A stretch of 64,000 bases of DNA from Carposina sasakii (lineage: Eukaryota; Arthropoda; Insecta; Lepidoptera; Carposinidae): positions 8,131,115 to 8,195,114 of the forward strand of contig CP053161.1 in assembly GCA_014607495.2 (NCBI GenBank), given 5' to 3'. A model generated the notes under the pieces. The model ran no database searches. It saw only the letters and a list, made by a program, of their open reading frames with translations, and had not been told where the DNA came from. Below are positions 8,881 to 30,147 of this stretch, in pieces (the stretch's first letter is position 1; every line of letters begins with the position of its first letter). Made by a program: the position numbers and the translations under genes.

Positions 8881-9923
8881 GTAATTTGAAAGTATTACCT
8901 GTCTATTACAACCTAGATTTCGTTTTTGATGTTAAAAAACTTGTGTTTGTTATTTTATTTCAGGTCAAGAATGTCAAATGACACCTGTAATTCATGTGCT
9001 ACAGTATCCTGGATGTAGACCTAAATCGATTCCGTCATTTGCCTGCATTGGAAAGTGTACTAGTTACGTGCAGGTTCGTCAAGTAATTTATGTATAGTAC
9101 CGAAATAAAATCTACAAATAACTAGTTAAAATAATAAAAAAATGTAATAGAAAAAATGCATTGGTACTTAATATGTAATACCTAATCCTCTTATATTCGC
9201 TTATAGGTATCAGGAAGTAAAATTTGGCAGATGGAACGATCTTGTAATTGCTGCCAGGAATCTGGAGAACGTGAAGCGACCGTCGTTTTATTTTGCCCTA
9301 AGGCCAAGAGTGAGGAGCAAAGATTTCGAAAGGTACCCTGTCTTATCAAGCTAATATTAAAATCTAGTAATATATCTTTTGTTTCCAATTAAAGAAAATC
9401 TCATTAGTTTTTACAAAATTCTCGTGTCGCGGTGGAGTTTGTTACCAAACTCATCCGAAACAGCTAGACCGATATTATGTATATTGATAGGTCTGAGAGT
9501 ATATGCTAAACGATTTTTTTAACCCCTTCTATGCAATAAGCGACATCCACGGGGCAGCTAGTAGTAATATACTGCGTTAAAAAGAGGGGTTCCTTGTAAA
9601 ATAAAATAGTAGGTATTTTAACTTGCTTATTACGCGTAATGCAAGTATCAATTATTTCATATTTTAAGCAAAGAGGTTTAGTTTGACGATACCAGTAATG
9701 TTAAGTAAGCTGGTATTTATTCGGTTGTACCAGCCAAACAATCAGTGTTAATAATTTCGTTAAAAATTGCTTGAATATTTAATTTCAGGTTTCCACTAAA
9801 GCACCACTCGAATGTATGTGTCGACCCTGTAGCAGTGTCGAAGAAAGTGCTATCATACCGCAGGAGATAGCTGGCTACGCTGAAGAGGGACAGTTGCATC
9901 ATCATTTTCGGAAAACACTTTAA
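8763..9923 (+). CDS. burs: Bursicon alpha subunit, complete, 4 exons
   Basis: Secreted cystine-knot neurohormone subunit that pairs with the pburs product and signals through rickets/LGR2 to control cuticle sclerotisation, melanisation and wing expansion after ecdysis (family knowledge). Exons 8763-8880, 8964-9073, 9207-9332 and 9789-9923 are joined in phases 1, 0 and 0 and give 162 residues, near the usual length. Residues 1-30 form a signal peptide (RLLNLLFLILILNTF core). The mature part begins near SVHDLDMNPGQECQMTPVIH and has 11 cysteines, including SCNCC in exon 3 and ECMCRPC in exon 4. The ATG at 8763 is chosen because it starts the signal peptide; an upstream in-frame TTG is not needed. 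An AATAAA at 9958-9963 follows the stop by 35 bp. Intron 3 contains a short Helitron remnant. Confidence 0.96.
8964..9073 (+). CDS. burs: burs coding exon 2
   Basis: The acceptor ATTTCAG precedes GTCAAGAATG. Encodes QECQMTPVIHVLQYPGC, then RPKSIPSFACIGKCTSYVQ. The donor GTTCGT is non-optimal but the reading frame continues exactly into exon 3. Confidence 0.94.
9207..9332 (+). CDS. burs: burs coding exon 3
   Basis: The acceptor CTTATAG precedes GTATCAGG. Encodes VSGSKIWQMERSCNCCQESG and on to EEQRFRK, 42 whole codons, with the central triple-cysteine cluster. The donor is AAG|GTACCC. Confidence 0.94.
9420..9561 (+). mobile_element. Short Helitron remnant in burs intron 3
   Basis: Starts TCTCGTGTCGCGGTG and ends GGGGCAGCTAG before T, the usual TC...CTAG ends of this Helitron type, with about 140 bp between. 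Confidence 0.5.
9789..9923 (+). CDS. burs: burs coding exon 4 and stop
   Basis: The acceptor AATTTCAG precedes GTTTCCAC. Encodes VSTKAPLECMCRPCSSVEES and a C-terminal tail ending HHHFRKTL, then TAA at 9921-9923. Confidence 0.94.
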   Translation, partial: VSTKAPLECMCRPCSSVEESAIIPQEIAGYAEEGQLHHHFRKTL

Positions 9924-9957
9924 TGAAATGCTAAAGAAATTGTTATAAATATTGATG

Positions 9958-9963
9958 AATAAA
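9958..9963 (+). terminator. burs polyadenylation signal
   Basis: AATAAA begins 35 bp after the burs stop codon, the only such signal close by and in the expected position. Confidence 0.6.
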
Positions 9964-10561
9964 CCTTTGACCATATTATTACCTTTAAATTTTTTATGGA
10001 CAAAAATTAGGTATCTACTGTGTACGGACTCCTCTTTGAAAAATATCTAAGCAGGTACTAGACCGTTCCTCTAGCTATAATAAACTTCTAAGTTAGTAGA
10101 AGTCGTAATTTTCAGCCACAGCCATTAGTGATCAAAACGGTCATCATGATGTCGTCAACTTTGCGTAAAGATATATTCATGTATGATAATCTCATGACAA
10201 TACAATACAAGAGGACTTATAACGTCATAGTCGTCTTCGCTTTATTCATAGTCGTACATAGCCACCCTACATTTGGAATAATATTAGGTCAACGATTTCA
10301 CCGAAGGGTTAAATTGTTGTTGGATGAACTAATTGTTACCCCCGATTCTTGCTTTATATCTATATCCAGAGGCGTCAAAGTCAGATGGCTGTATGGGCAC
10401 AGTTCCCCTTGCCTTTCCTTCGGGATAAACAAACTAAATAAAAAAATTACAAAGTCAGTTTTAGTTTGTTTAGATTGCGAGATTTGAATGTTGGAAAAAC
10501 TGCAAATTTTGTAAATAATTAGTTCATTTCTTAGTTTTTGTAACTTTAAATAATACTCAAA
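9964..10561. other. Intergenic region burs-Lsd1 with an unexplained open frame
   Basis: Must contain the Lsd1 promoter and 5' UTR. An open frame at 10128-10487 (plus) has a hydrophobic stretch YNVIVVFALFIVVHSHP, but its end runs into repeat E at 10380-10440. It is not recognised as a gene. Confidence 0.35.
10380..10440 (-). repeat. Fragment of repeat E
   Basis: CACAGTTCCCCTTGCCTTTC and CTTCGGGATAAAC are the complement of the beginning of repeat E (1-60). Confidence 0.6.
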
Positions 10562-20117
<9,556 letters not shown>

Positions 20118-20173
20118 TAGATCTTATAACGCATGCATACGTAGAAACCAATGGTGAACAGGTTATTTGACTA

Positions 20174-20528
20174 AACAGGGTATTATTTGCGGTTGTTACC
20201 GTTTACGAATGGCATGTACTTTATACATCAAATAACGTAAGTTTATGTCAAAAAAATTGTTGAGAAAAGATTTTTTAATGATCGCGCGAAATTTACGGTA
20301 TCCAGAGTTTGTGTTAGTTTTTTAAGACAGATTTCATTTTTTTTGCGTAAAATTATTGTTACAAACTTCTACGTGCATTTATGAACAAAAACGGAGTCTA
20401 TCAACTTAACTTTGGACATTGATATCTTGGGAACCATACACTTCCTAGGTAAGCTAACATGGAGAAAAATGTCATGATAAGAATCCGTAATATTCGGAAA
20501 TGTTGACGACCATAAAACATCCTCTATA
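20174..20528. mobile_element. MITE G, copy 1 (degenerate)
   Basis: Matches 21774-22155 throughout, e.g. ATATCTTGGGAACCATACAC and TTCCTAGGTAAGCT. Ends ACAGGG on the left and a decayed CATCCTCTAT on the right. Located 65 bp after Lsd1 exon 10. Confidence 0.6.
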
Positions 20529-21693
20529 TCATGTACATTACGCAGTAATAGAAACATTTGTGAATTAATTATATCGCCGCCATTAAAACTTACCGAGATA
20601 TAACAATTTTAAAATCAAATATTTTATTAGACTTGCTTAAAAGGATCCATACAAACGGCCGCTTAATTGTGAAGTCACACGTATGCATACAAAAGATCTT
20701 CTTCGATAGCTTTATTGAATACTGCGTTTTTAAATATGGTTTTGTAAAAGTATGCGTTTCTAAGTCGCTATGTGTAGGTTACCTGGCCTGTTGTTATTTT
20801 TAATTCATTTCCTACATTCTAAATAAATACTTTTTGTAAATAAAATATAAATTAATAAAAAATGGACTTGCCCGCCCAACGTTAAGGGTTTATTAATAAT
20901 ATTTCATTTCACCACTATTTTTAATTAATTTTGCTTCATAATCATTAATATAGTCATATAGCCTGTTCATGTTGGTTTTCTGTATGTTAATATGTACGTG
21001 TAATTAAAACTTTTCTAACCCTTTTTTAAAAAGCAGCGCTAACAGATGAACGTTGTATTTGACACAGTTAAAATCAATGTGGACAAGAAATGCTAAATCT
21101 TTTTTTTTATACTAAATTAACTAGACATATAGAAAAAAATCACAATACCCTACAATAGCGGAATTTCGAAGACTACTGCAACTACTAACCTAACAAAGAC
21201 AGAGATGTATGAATGAATAATATTAATTAATAATTAAATTATTTTTTTAAATATGTATATCCCTATATAATAATTTAAGATTACATTAACTCATTCGACA
21301 AGAGTCCATTCCATAATTCATTTTGATCATGTATAAAATTTATAGCCCATTGCGCAAGGAATTATGTAAAACTACCACAATCAAGTTACAAGCAAGTTGC
21401 TTTATATTGTTTGGATCATAATTTGCAATCAGCGCTATTTGTTTGCTAAATTCAATAGATATTTAACTGCAAGACTTGTGTTACACTGCGCTTTGGTTAT
21501 GAGGTCCTCTGGCAGAGGCGCTAGAGTCTTTGTAACATTAAGTTTTAAACATTTGATATTATTTAGTTCAACTCAAATTCGCAGGACTTCACTATTGAAA
21601 CAGTTATTAGGTGTCTGTGTATGGTTACATTGAGGATAGCACGTGAATAGGATCGTCCCTAATTCCATAGTGCTTTTTAGCCAGCTATACTAA
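20529..21693. other. No gene seen (after Lsd1 exon 10)
   Basis: A/T-rich. No match to the missing Lsd1 C-terminus and no clear element. An open frame at 21397-21633 is not recognised. Confidence 0.4.
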
Positions 21694-21770
21694 ACGAGGC
21701 AGTGGGATCTCCCTTTAGGATCCTGCAGCTCTGGTTACCCCATTCCGGAAACACAGCCATGTGTGTATTG
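21694..21770 (+). repeat. Interspersed repeat H, copy 1
   Basis: GTGGGATCTCCCTTTAGGAT, then CCTGCAGCTCTGG and GGAAACACAGCCATGTGTGT. Other copies at about 26345-26465 and 61393-61475. Confidence 0.55.
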
Positions 21771-21773
21771 TAT

Positions 21774-22155
21774 ACAGGATGTTTTTTCGTTGCCACCCTT
21801 AACGAAGGGTACGTACTCGGTACATCAAATAAATTAACTTTATGCCAAAAAAATGGTGGGAATCAATGTAAATTTTTTAGAAAAAAAAAAAATAGTTGAT
21901 CGGGCGAAATTTATAGTTTCCAGTTTTATGCTAGTTTTATCATAGACAGATATTAATTATTTATCGTGAAAAAATCTTGCTACGCGCGTCTATGTGCATT
22001 TATGCAGAAAAACGCAGTCTATTTAACTCAAATTTGGACCACTAATATCTTGGGAACCAGACACTTCCTAGGTATGCTTCCATGGAGAAAAATGATCGTG
22101 ATGATGAGGAGATTCCGTAGTTTTTGGGAACGTTGACGACCAAAAATCACCCTGT
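21774..22155. mobile_element. MITE G, copy 2
   Basis: Inverted ends ACAGGATGTTTTTTCGT and, complemented, ACAGGGTGATTTTTGGTC, next to TA-rich flanks. About 380 bp, non-coding. Confidence 0.65.
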
Positions 22156-22723
22156 ATGTAGGTATGTAATCTTCTTGAATATTTCTACATCGCATAGTTC
22201 TACAGCGGACGACGAGCTAGTATAAAATGAAACTAAGTCGGTATAACGTGTTATTAGCTAAATAGGTCAGTTAGGTAGGTATACTCGTAGGTACCTACAA
22301 ATTTTGATCTCATTCGTGTATGTACTTTAACTACTATTTCTAGTCTCTGCAATACTAACTGATCACCTTACCACTTCTGTTAATGCAAAACATATTTAAA
22401 TCTAATTCGAATTCTGTAAAACAAATCGAAACGATAAAACATTAGTTAGATGACTTAGCTTATATTGACGCGCGACGCGGGAGCTTCCTTACAAAATGGG
22501 TTACATCAAATTATGGACATCAATCATAAACTCGTGGCGACACACTTGATCGATGGACTGGCAAAACTGTGCCGGTATCAAAACACGTTCGTTATTAGTA
22601 TCTGTAATCATCGGGGACCGCAGAATTGAGTGTTTTATGTAGGTTTGAGTGTATTATGTCGATATCGTAGAGGACGTTATTTTCTATCGAAAGAAATCGA
22701 CGAACTCTATTATAGGTTCAATC

Positions 22724-23122
22724 TAATGTTGCCGAACTATCGATAGTTTGACTATCGGTAGTTGACCTCGAAAATCATCTATAATATCGATAGTATCGAT
22801 AGCTCCGTGAGGGGCAATACTATTGACACACAGCAATACTATCGATAGTATTGAAGCTCAATATCGACATTACTATCGATAGTATCGATACTATTAATAG
22901 TATCGGCCATGACTATTGTAATAATAATTGATACTATCGATATGTTTGCGCGGTCTATAGTAGGCTGTGATTTAATAGTATTGTGTATGAATATTGGTTG
23001 ATGTAGCTAGTAAATATTTTGAGGCTGTAATCTTGATGTACTATTTTATGTGATGTGACCTGTATATACTAAATGTCAAAAACGGTAGACTATCGATATT
23101 GGACTATCGAGCGGCAACACTA
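22724..23122. mobile_element. hAT-type non-autonomous element filled with TATCGATA sites
   Basis: Ends TAATGTTGCCG and, complemented, TAGTGTTGCCG. Flanks GTTCAATC (22716-22723) and GTTCATTC (23123-23130) match at 7 of 8 bases, as expected of an old 8-bp hAT target duplication. The interior has about eight TATCGATA palindromes. Confidence 0.75.
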
Positions 23123-23142
23123 GTTCATTCATTTCATAGTAG

Positions 23143-23320
23143 GTATAAAACAAAGTTGCTTTCCGCTGTCTGTCCGTCCCTATGTATGCTTAGATCTTCT
23201 AAACTACGCAGCGGATTTTGGTACGGTATTTTAAAATAGGTAGGTAGAGTGATTTAAGAGGATGTTTTATTTACATAAATATCTGCATAGCTCCCGTGCG
23301 AAGCCGGGGCGAGGCGCTAG
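23143..23320 (+). mobile_element. Helitron-like repeat F, copy 2
   Basis: TATAAAACAAAGTTGCTTTC through GCGAAGCCGGGGCGAGGCGC to CTAG. Immediately follows the hAT-type element. Confidence 0.55.
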
Positions 23321-25551
23321 CACATAAATGGCGGTAAATGGTAAATATCCATTCACACTTCTTCTATCTCTCTATATACAGCCTCTAACAGCCACTGCTG
23401 ACTGAGTAAAGGATAGCATAGAGCTTCAAGTAACAAATTTGGTGTTTGTAAATGACAAAAAAAATCTGCAACATTGTCGTAAATTAGCCGACGTCATTGG
23501 CAGGCGTGCTTGGCGGTTTGGTTATGGAAAGCATAATTTTGCGCAGTGCCCGCCAGTGTACCGGTGTTCAGTGAAAGTCCGCCCTGTCCACATATAATTT
23601 CGACATCAGTGCGATTTGCGATCTGGCTTCGATTCAGCCCTCACGCCCAAGGGCCCGATCCGTTATGAATGTGGAATTTTCGAGTTAGTGGCCGGTTGTG
23701 TGATCTTTTGTGAGGGCATCGCGGCCTTAGCCCGCAGCAAGTGGTTCGTGTCAATAATTACTATCATTTCTCGCTGCATGTTTTCCATCTTCTGCTGTCG
23801 ATAAATGACTACTGAGTTCTGTGAATTGTCGTAATTACCGTTGCAGAATGTACGGACTTGCGTTTACCGAGTTTGCACATGCTTAAGTATAGTACCCAGG
23901 GTTGTATTTATACGACAAAATGTGCATTCAAGTTAATTATTATATATTAACTATAATGTAATATGAAAGCCTCAGGCGGTCCTTCCGTAGATTTAAATAA
24001 ACCTAACTCTCTTGTGACAAAAATATTGTAATCTGCATGCATCAACAATGTAACGGGTATTATACGATTTATAAGAAAGAGAGATCGTCTCTAAATATAT
24101 GGGTAGTATAAAACATATTTACGCTTAAAAGAAAAATGGAAGATGTGAAAATGTTGCGTATGTTATTCTCCCGGTAGATATGTATCGCGACGATGTCGAG
24201 ACGCCTATTGTACGTAGTCAACCATAATTCTCCCGCGAGGTTCTGCTCAGCGTGGGCAGTTGAAAAATGACATCTTGATTGTTGTGCGTTATTCTACTGT
24301 ACTCACGAGGACGCGGAGTCGTCGCGTGCACCGCCATTGTGAGCCCCCGGCCAGGGTCCTACAAATTGAACGATTGTTAACCGTTCTACAGAACCGCTGC
24401 TATCGTGACTTGTCATGGAATTATAGTTGTCGAGATATATGTATTTATTTAGAAACACGGTACTTTATGCTCAGTAAAGCGCTCGTTTAACGAGTCTTTG
24501 TGTAATTGCATCGTTTATTATGTTATGCATTTATTTACACTGCTCAGATGTCACTATTTACAGCGATGCAAACTCATAAGCAGAAACAGAAATATTTAAA
24601 TATAAAAGCGTTAAACACAACATTAACTAACAGCGCTTGAATACTAGGAAACACTTTACAAACATTTAATTATCCACACACGGTTGTAAATCTTAACGGT
24701 ACCCGTATCCATACATCATAAATACAAGCAACAAAGCCGCGGTCAAGATGAATTATAAGCTGTTTAGGTATTTACTAACGACAAATGGCATGAAACAAGT
24801 CCCCGGGGTGGCGTCCGGGGCCATGCGGCAACTAGTTTTTGATAACGCCGTGCGTGGCGCGAAGCTGTAATGAATGTGCTACAGTCGCAGCCTTGCTCAT
24901 TTATCACGCATTCTATGAATAAAATATCTCGACGTGTAGCCTCTAGGATAGCGTCTGGTCGTGCCGGGACGCTTACCGCTCACAGCGCCGATCACAATCT
25001 GGACCCAGTAATATTGTGGACTCTCTGGAGAAATTTACACTGCCGGCCCTTGTTGGCTTGTCCGCGCAGTACGGCCCATTAGGGACCGTTCTGTTCGGAG
25101 CGTTTTGCTAAATCCGCGCCCTACTTGTTCCTGTCGGGCGTTAAATTTTGTCGGCGATCTTGACACCGATCTCTTTTGAAAACTGTTATTGCTATTAAAC
25201 GTTTGAGTTTAATAGCTACCAGTTGCCAGTATCTTTGTAATAAAGGTTTTGTGTTCGCATGCCTTACAGTTGGCTTCGAAAGAGTGTTGCGGTGCTATTT
25301 ATGCATTGCTGAATAACGCAGTTTTGACTACTAATGTAGGTCAGGTTATTATAATGTTCCTTTGCTGATGCAGGGGTTCACTAACAACGAATACGTCAGC
25401 TGTACTCGTACGGTGCATATCATTAGAGTCGACTAATAAAGTTAGGGGCGTTCTTTCAAGAGAATAACTCAAGCTAGCGACTTACGACTGATCTTTAACA
25501 TCTCAATTAGCGATCCTGCATATTTTTGGGTATACAGCTGTGAACATGAAT
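23321..25551. other. Repeat-poor stretch, no gene seen
   Basis: Mostly unique-looking sequence with moderate G+C. G+C-rich patch at 24786-24850 (CCCCGGGGTGGCGTCCGGGG). Short open frames at 23616, 24260 and 24870 show no recognisable domain. Confidence 0.4.
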
Positions 25552-25559
25552 ATTTAGTA

Positions 25560-25949
25560 TATTCATTTATTTATGTCCTGTTTTCCCAGGACATGGCCTG
25601 CTTTTTGAAATATCCTGGGCTGTCCTGGATAGTTTTTAAGCATCGTCCTGAATTTTGACTGACACATTCGTTGTCGGCAGATTTTCTAAGGGTACTGACA
25701 TCGGGTCTACACCTAGTGCCATGGCGCAAATAAGCATCAGCGGCACCTTTAGAAAGCTTAAAAGACGCAAATACGTAGTCGCTGGCACTGAATATGTTAA
25801 AGACCTATGTTTTGAAATTCGCACGCCACTAACACTCTCCAATCGTATTGTCACTGGACTCGCACATGTATAGTCCTGGCTTTAAATCGAAATGTCCTGG
25901 TATTTCTTCTTCGAATCCTGGTTTTTAAAGTTTTGAGATGGCAACCCTA
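25560..25949. mobile_element. hAT-like element with perfect 8-bp flanking repeat
   Basis: ATTTAGTA occurs at 25552-25559 and 25950-25957. The right end, complemented, is TAGGGTTGCCATCTCAAAAC; GTCCTGG and CCAGGAC motifs recur inside. The left end does not mirror the right, so it may be rearranged. A TTAA-type MITE sits inside. Confidence 0.6.
25660..25802. mobile_element. piggyBac-like MITE, copy 2, nested
   Basis: ACACATTCGTTGTCGGCAGA on the left, GTCGCTGGCACTGAATATG followed by TTAA on the right. Complement of 11708-11853. Confidence 0.55.
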
Positions 25950-25957
25950 ATTTAGTA

Positions 25958-27313
25958 CCTTATATCCTAGGTTAATAATTATACCTACTATACAATAATA
26001 TAATTACACTTCGAATATGAACGTTCCAAATTTATCGTTTAGGCACCTTAAGATCAGGAACAGTTAGGATGCTAAACACGCATTAGCGCTATCATAACCG
26101 CTGTATATCTGACCTTTTCTATACATTACAATATGTCTGTTCGTCTGAAACACACCCTCGTGCATGGAGGGAAGACAAAGAGGACTTGTGATGATCAATA
26201 TAAAGTCGGTTTAATATGGCGTTGTTTCAACTTACCCTTTATATTCGTCTAGAATCGTTTCTACTCGAAAGTAAACTAAACAAATGTATAGGGTAAGTTA
26301 CCCATATTTTCGAAATGTAAGTAATATAGCCCGCTGTGCTAAACCTGGCTGTAGAATCCCCTCAACGGACCTGCAGCTCAGGCTACTCCATGTTTGGAAG
26401 GCTCTTTAGTGAACTGATCCCGAGTAATATCGCCGTGTGTATAGGTATTGTATTCAGAGGACGGACTCCAGTCAACGTTATAAGCAGCTCAGTTGTCTTG
26501 TCAGGCCATCTCCGCGTAGTCCTTTCTCTCGTGTCATGTCACAAGGACATCAATCGTGACGGTTGCCTGCGGAGGTGTTCGGGGCGGGCGAATATGCAAT
26601 GAGCTGGCGAATGGCTTTATTAGCCGGCTATTGTTCGTTCGGATACAGCTGCGTAAACGACACCTATGTCATGTTTTAAATGTCTTGTAAGGTTTGAATA
26701 TGTGCAAGGCCTTATTGGTTGTTCGATGCGTAAAAGTTTGTAAGCTGGATTACAGCATTCATTCTGTTGTTTTGGCGACCTCAAATTTTGTCATTTCAGT
26801 TTTATTCGGAATCCTACTAAAAACGTGAAAATTTCTGAGGATGTGAAGATGTTTGGATGTTTTAACTCTTTCACGCAAAAATGGAACGAACAACTTTTGA
26901 TTAAAACTTTCCAGTTATTTACATAGGATAGTCTTTAAAAATATTTGTTGAAAATTATAAGATTACCTACGCATAAATTAATATAATTTAGTAGAATCGT
27001 AAATACAGTAGTAGAAGCATAACTACCTAGTTACTAGTTAGTTAGCAGACAAATTCCCGATCAATAAAGACATGCACGCGAATGCCGGCGTTATAAACGT
27101 TTCAAGTATTAGATGTGGAGCAATATACATTTATTGGACCTTAAAGAGCGTGGAATGCATTCAGCAGTGTGGCAAATGGCCAACAGTATCTGTGCCGACG
27201 CAAATGTGTTTTGCACTATCTGCATAGTTTGCAGTTTCATTTCCCCTGACGCCGTATAGTAAGCACCTACTCCCCGATATAGGCGCTTCGGGGTAGATCG
27301 CTTCCGTCTATCT
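25958..27313. other. No gene seen; contains a copy of repeat H
   Basis: A diverged repeat H copy lies at about 26345-26465 (GACCTGCAGCTCAGGCTACT, GCCGTGTGTATAGGTA). The rest looks unique. Confidence 0.4.
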
Positions 27314-27618
27314 TCTATACATATAATAAAAATGTAATGGATCGCTGTCTGTGCATGAAAGATCTATGAGAAAAAATATAGGCAACCTTTATCAACGCAA
27401 TAGTACCCAAAAGAATGATTTTTGGAATTTTTGTCTGTTTGTGCACGCTAATCTCAGAAACGGCTGAACCGATTTCGATGCAGTTTTCAGGAATATATTG
27501 TGACAGGTCCCACTTAACATATAGGCTTTTTATCCCGGGAAAATGTTTTTATCTCGGATAATTTCGACATTTTGTTTTTTCTGTAGTTCATGCGGACGGA
27601 GTCGCGGGCGTCCACTAG
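27314..27618 (+). mobile_element. Non-autonomous Helitron, intact ends
   Basis: TCTATACATATAATAAAAAT to CGGGCGTCCACTAG, followed by T. The terminal hairpin is GGACG...CGTCC with a 10-base loop. About 305 bp; the cleanest copy in the window. Confidence 0.8.
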
Positions 27619-27912
27619 TTATAAATATGTCTGCATAATTTTCTAACTACTTTTACGTTATTTTCATTGGCACATTTTATAGGAGTTCAGTGTTTACTTT
27701 GATAATGTTATATTTTTTCTTTTCGTCCGCCTAAGTGTATTACGAAAACAAATAATTTCTCTTGATTCTGGGTATTCTGGGTCCTGAATACACTATAACC
27801 ACAAATATGATAATAATCTAAGAGCAACAAAGAGCTGTTCCACGTATAGGCTACTACTCTGAAGAGCTCACAGTATCATAGGTATCACAACACTGGCCGT
27901 AAATATTACATA

Positions 27913-28100
27913 CTAGTGGACGCACGCGACATCGTCCACGTGGACTTCAGAAAAAACAAATTGTCGAAATTATCCGGGATGAAAATATTTTCCTGGGATA
28001 AAAAGTAGCCTATATGTTAATGCAGGATGTCCGCTTACTCCTTACCAAATTTTATTAAAATCGCTCCAGCCGTTTTTACGTGAAAATTTGTTGATTGGCG
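27913..28100 (-). mobile_element. Helitron fragment, second subfamily
   Basis: CTAGTGGACGCACGCGACAT on the plus strand, then ATTTTATTAAAATCGCTCCA and GCCGTTTTTACGTGAAA. Same subfamily as 45795-46019. Confidence 0.65.
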
Positions 28101-30147
28101 ATTTTCGGGGAACATTTTGGTTCAGACATGATTATGATGGAAGGCAAGCGAATGTATCTATACAATCAATAAGCGCTACTATTGCTCGTATATTCTTAGT
28201 AATAGAAATTAACAAATGTATGTACTTTATTCTTGCTGTCAAAAAGAGATTGTCCAATGGTTGATGACATTCTAGAAGCTTGAGTCAATGGTGATATACC
28301 TATAGTATCATACTGATCATATAGTATGTCTAAAATTCAATGACTCGGCTTTCTAGTGTAGTGAGTAATGTTACGAGTATCTCTACAATAATACTGACGC
28401 TTCTACCATCGACTACAAATAATTCCAACAGCTTTCATTTAAAAGCGATATGGCGGTGGCTATCGATCGTAGAAGCCTCAAACTCTCGGTACATCTACTA
28501 TGAAATTAATAACAGACTACTGTCAATAAGTAAACCATCTATTCACACAAAGGATTAACCAAACTTTAATTTCCGTATAGGCTCAACCCACAAACTAGTG
28601 TACGGAAAGTTGAGTAATCCACAAACGTACCCTTTAATTGGTTTACCACAGACCTCTATTAACGAAATAAGATGGGAAATCAGAGTATTAGCATAACAGT
28701 GAATTCAATTAGGGATACAGAGGATTACAACTTTAACAATGAACTGAAAGTTAAAGCAGAGACCCGAGATTAACTAACGTGGAATAATCAAAATTTTGAA
28801 TGAGTACGATTATTGAGTTAAAATCAAATTTATATTCGTGGGGCATACTTTTGAGTTTGCTTTGATAAAATTGTTGGGAGTTTGTGTGGTCCTTATTTAT
28901 AGTAAGATGTACTTACATACTTATTGCTCTTACGGAAGGTAATAAAGCAAGTTAGATTACGAGTGAGCTCTGAAGATACAGCCACATTTATGCCTTTAGC
29001 GAGGTCGACTCTGGAAAACTTAAACCAGGTCATGGGGCGTTTTATTGCATAAGTTTGATAATACTTAGAGTAATTATTTTAGATTAGAGTACACTAAATG
29101 AAAGTTCTAAAACAGTTATGTCTTAATATGTGAGTATCATGTAGGTAGGTAGGTGAACCAAATTAAATAAATTGCATTTTTTGGGTCTTTGGAGGACCCT
29201 CTTTAGCGGCCTATCTTTAGCGGTGAACTTCCTGTGTAGTATGAAATGATGATGTTAGGTATAGGATAACACCTACAATAATATGATGTTTGTAATAGTA
29301 GGGTGTCTGTGACAAGTAAAGGCCGAAGCAAGTCCGAAACTAGTCCATTTTATATTGTACATAAAAATTTGAATAACACCGTGAATCCAATTAGGTATCC
29401 AGGTAAAGCACAAAAGCGTTAGAGCTATTTTCTCATTTTAGAATAAAAAGTCTCAAACAATACAAACACAAAGTCTCATATAATACAAACACTGAACCAA
29501 TTTACACCATTCTTCTGCACTGTTTCGAATAGCTGAATTGCATAGCATACAACAATATATTAAACAATATGACTGGAGCGTGCAAATGCGCTCCGATAAT
29601 GTACAATAGTTGCCGATAAAACTACCGACGTACACGATGCAAATTACCGGTGAATACGCCCACAAGCTCGATATTATTACACTCGTACTTCGGACCGATT
29701 AGTGCAATTATCAAAAACAAGTTATCTGGACACTACCAAGTACCAAGATTGTTTTAGCCAAGGCCCATAATAGATATAGAAAAGGCATACGACCAATTTA
29801 TTGCTGGTCAATTGTTTGTTGTTTTGCTATAATTTATTTTATTGACCTACCTATTATTATAATCTGCATTATCAATCAAACAGAAGTTTATTACCAATGT
29901 AAGTATTTGTGCTACTATTATAATGAATAGGCGTTTTGGTTCTCGAGACATAAAATGTTTAGTGCTATGGTGTGCAATTGCATAGTAACCATTATCTTCG
30001 TAATAAAATAACTTTAACTTAGATGCTTTACAAGTATTCGTGCGAAAATTTTCAATGGTTTTCGCCTCAGAATCATGGTCTGAATTCACCATATTGATAT
30101 TTGCCTGGCTGTCACAAACACCCTGTATACCTACAGTGTATTAACAA
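28101..30147. other. No gene seen
   Basis: A/T-rich, apparently unique. Open frames at 28340-28558 (plus) and 29453-29665 and 29847-30092 (minus) carry no recognisable domain. Confidence 0.4.

Noticed and set aside
24786..24850. G+C-rich hairpin-like patch as an RNA gene
   Set aside because: CCCCGGGG repeats give some pairing, but no known RNA family could be recognised and no flanking signals were seen.
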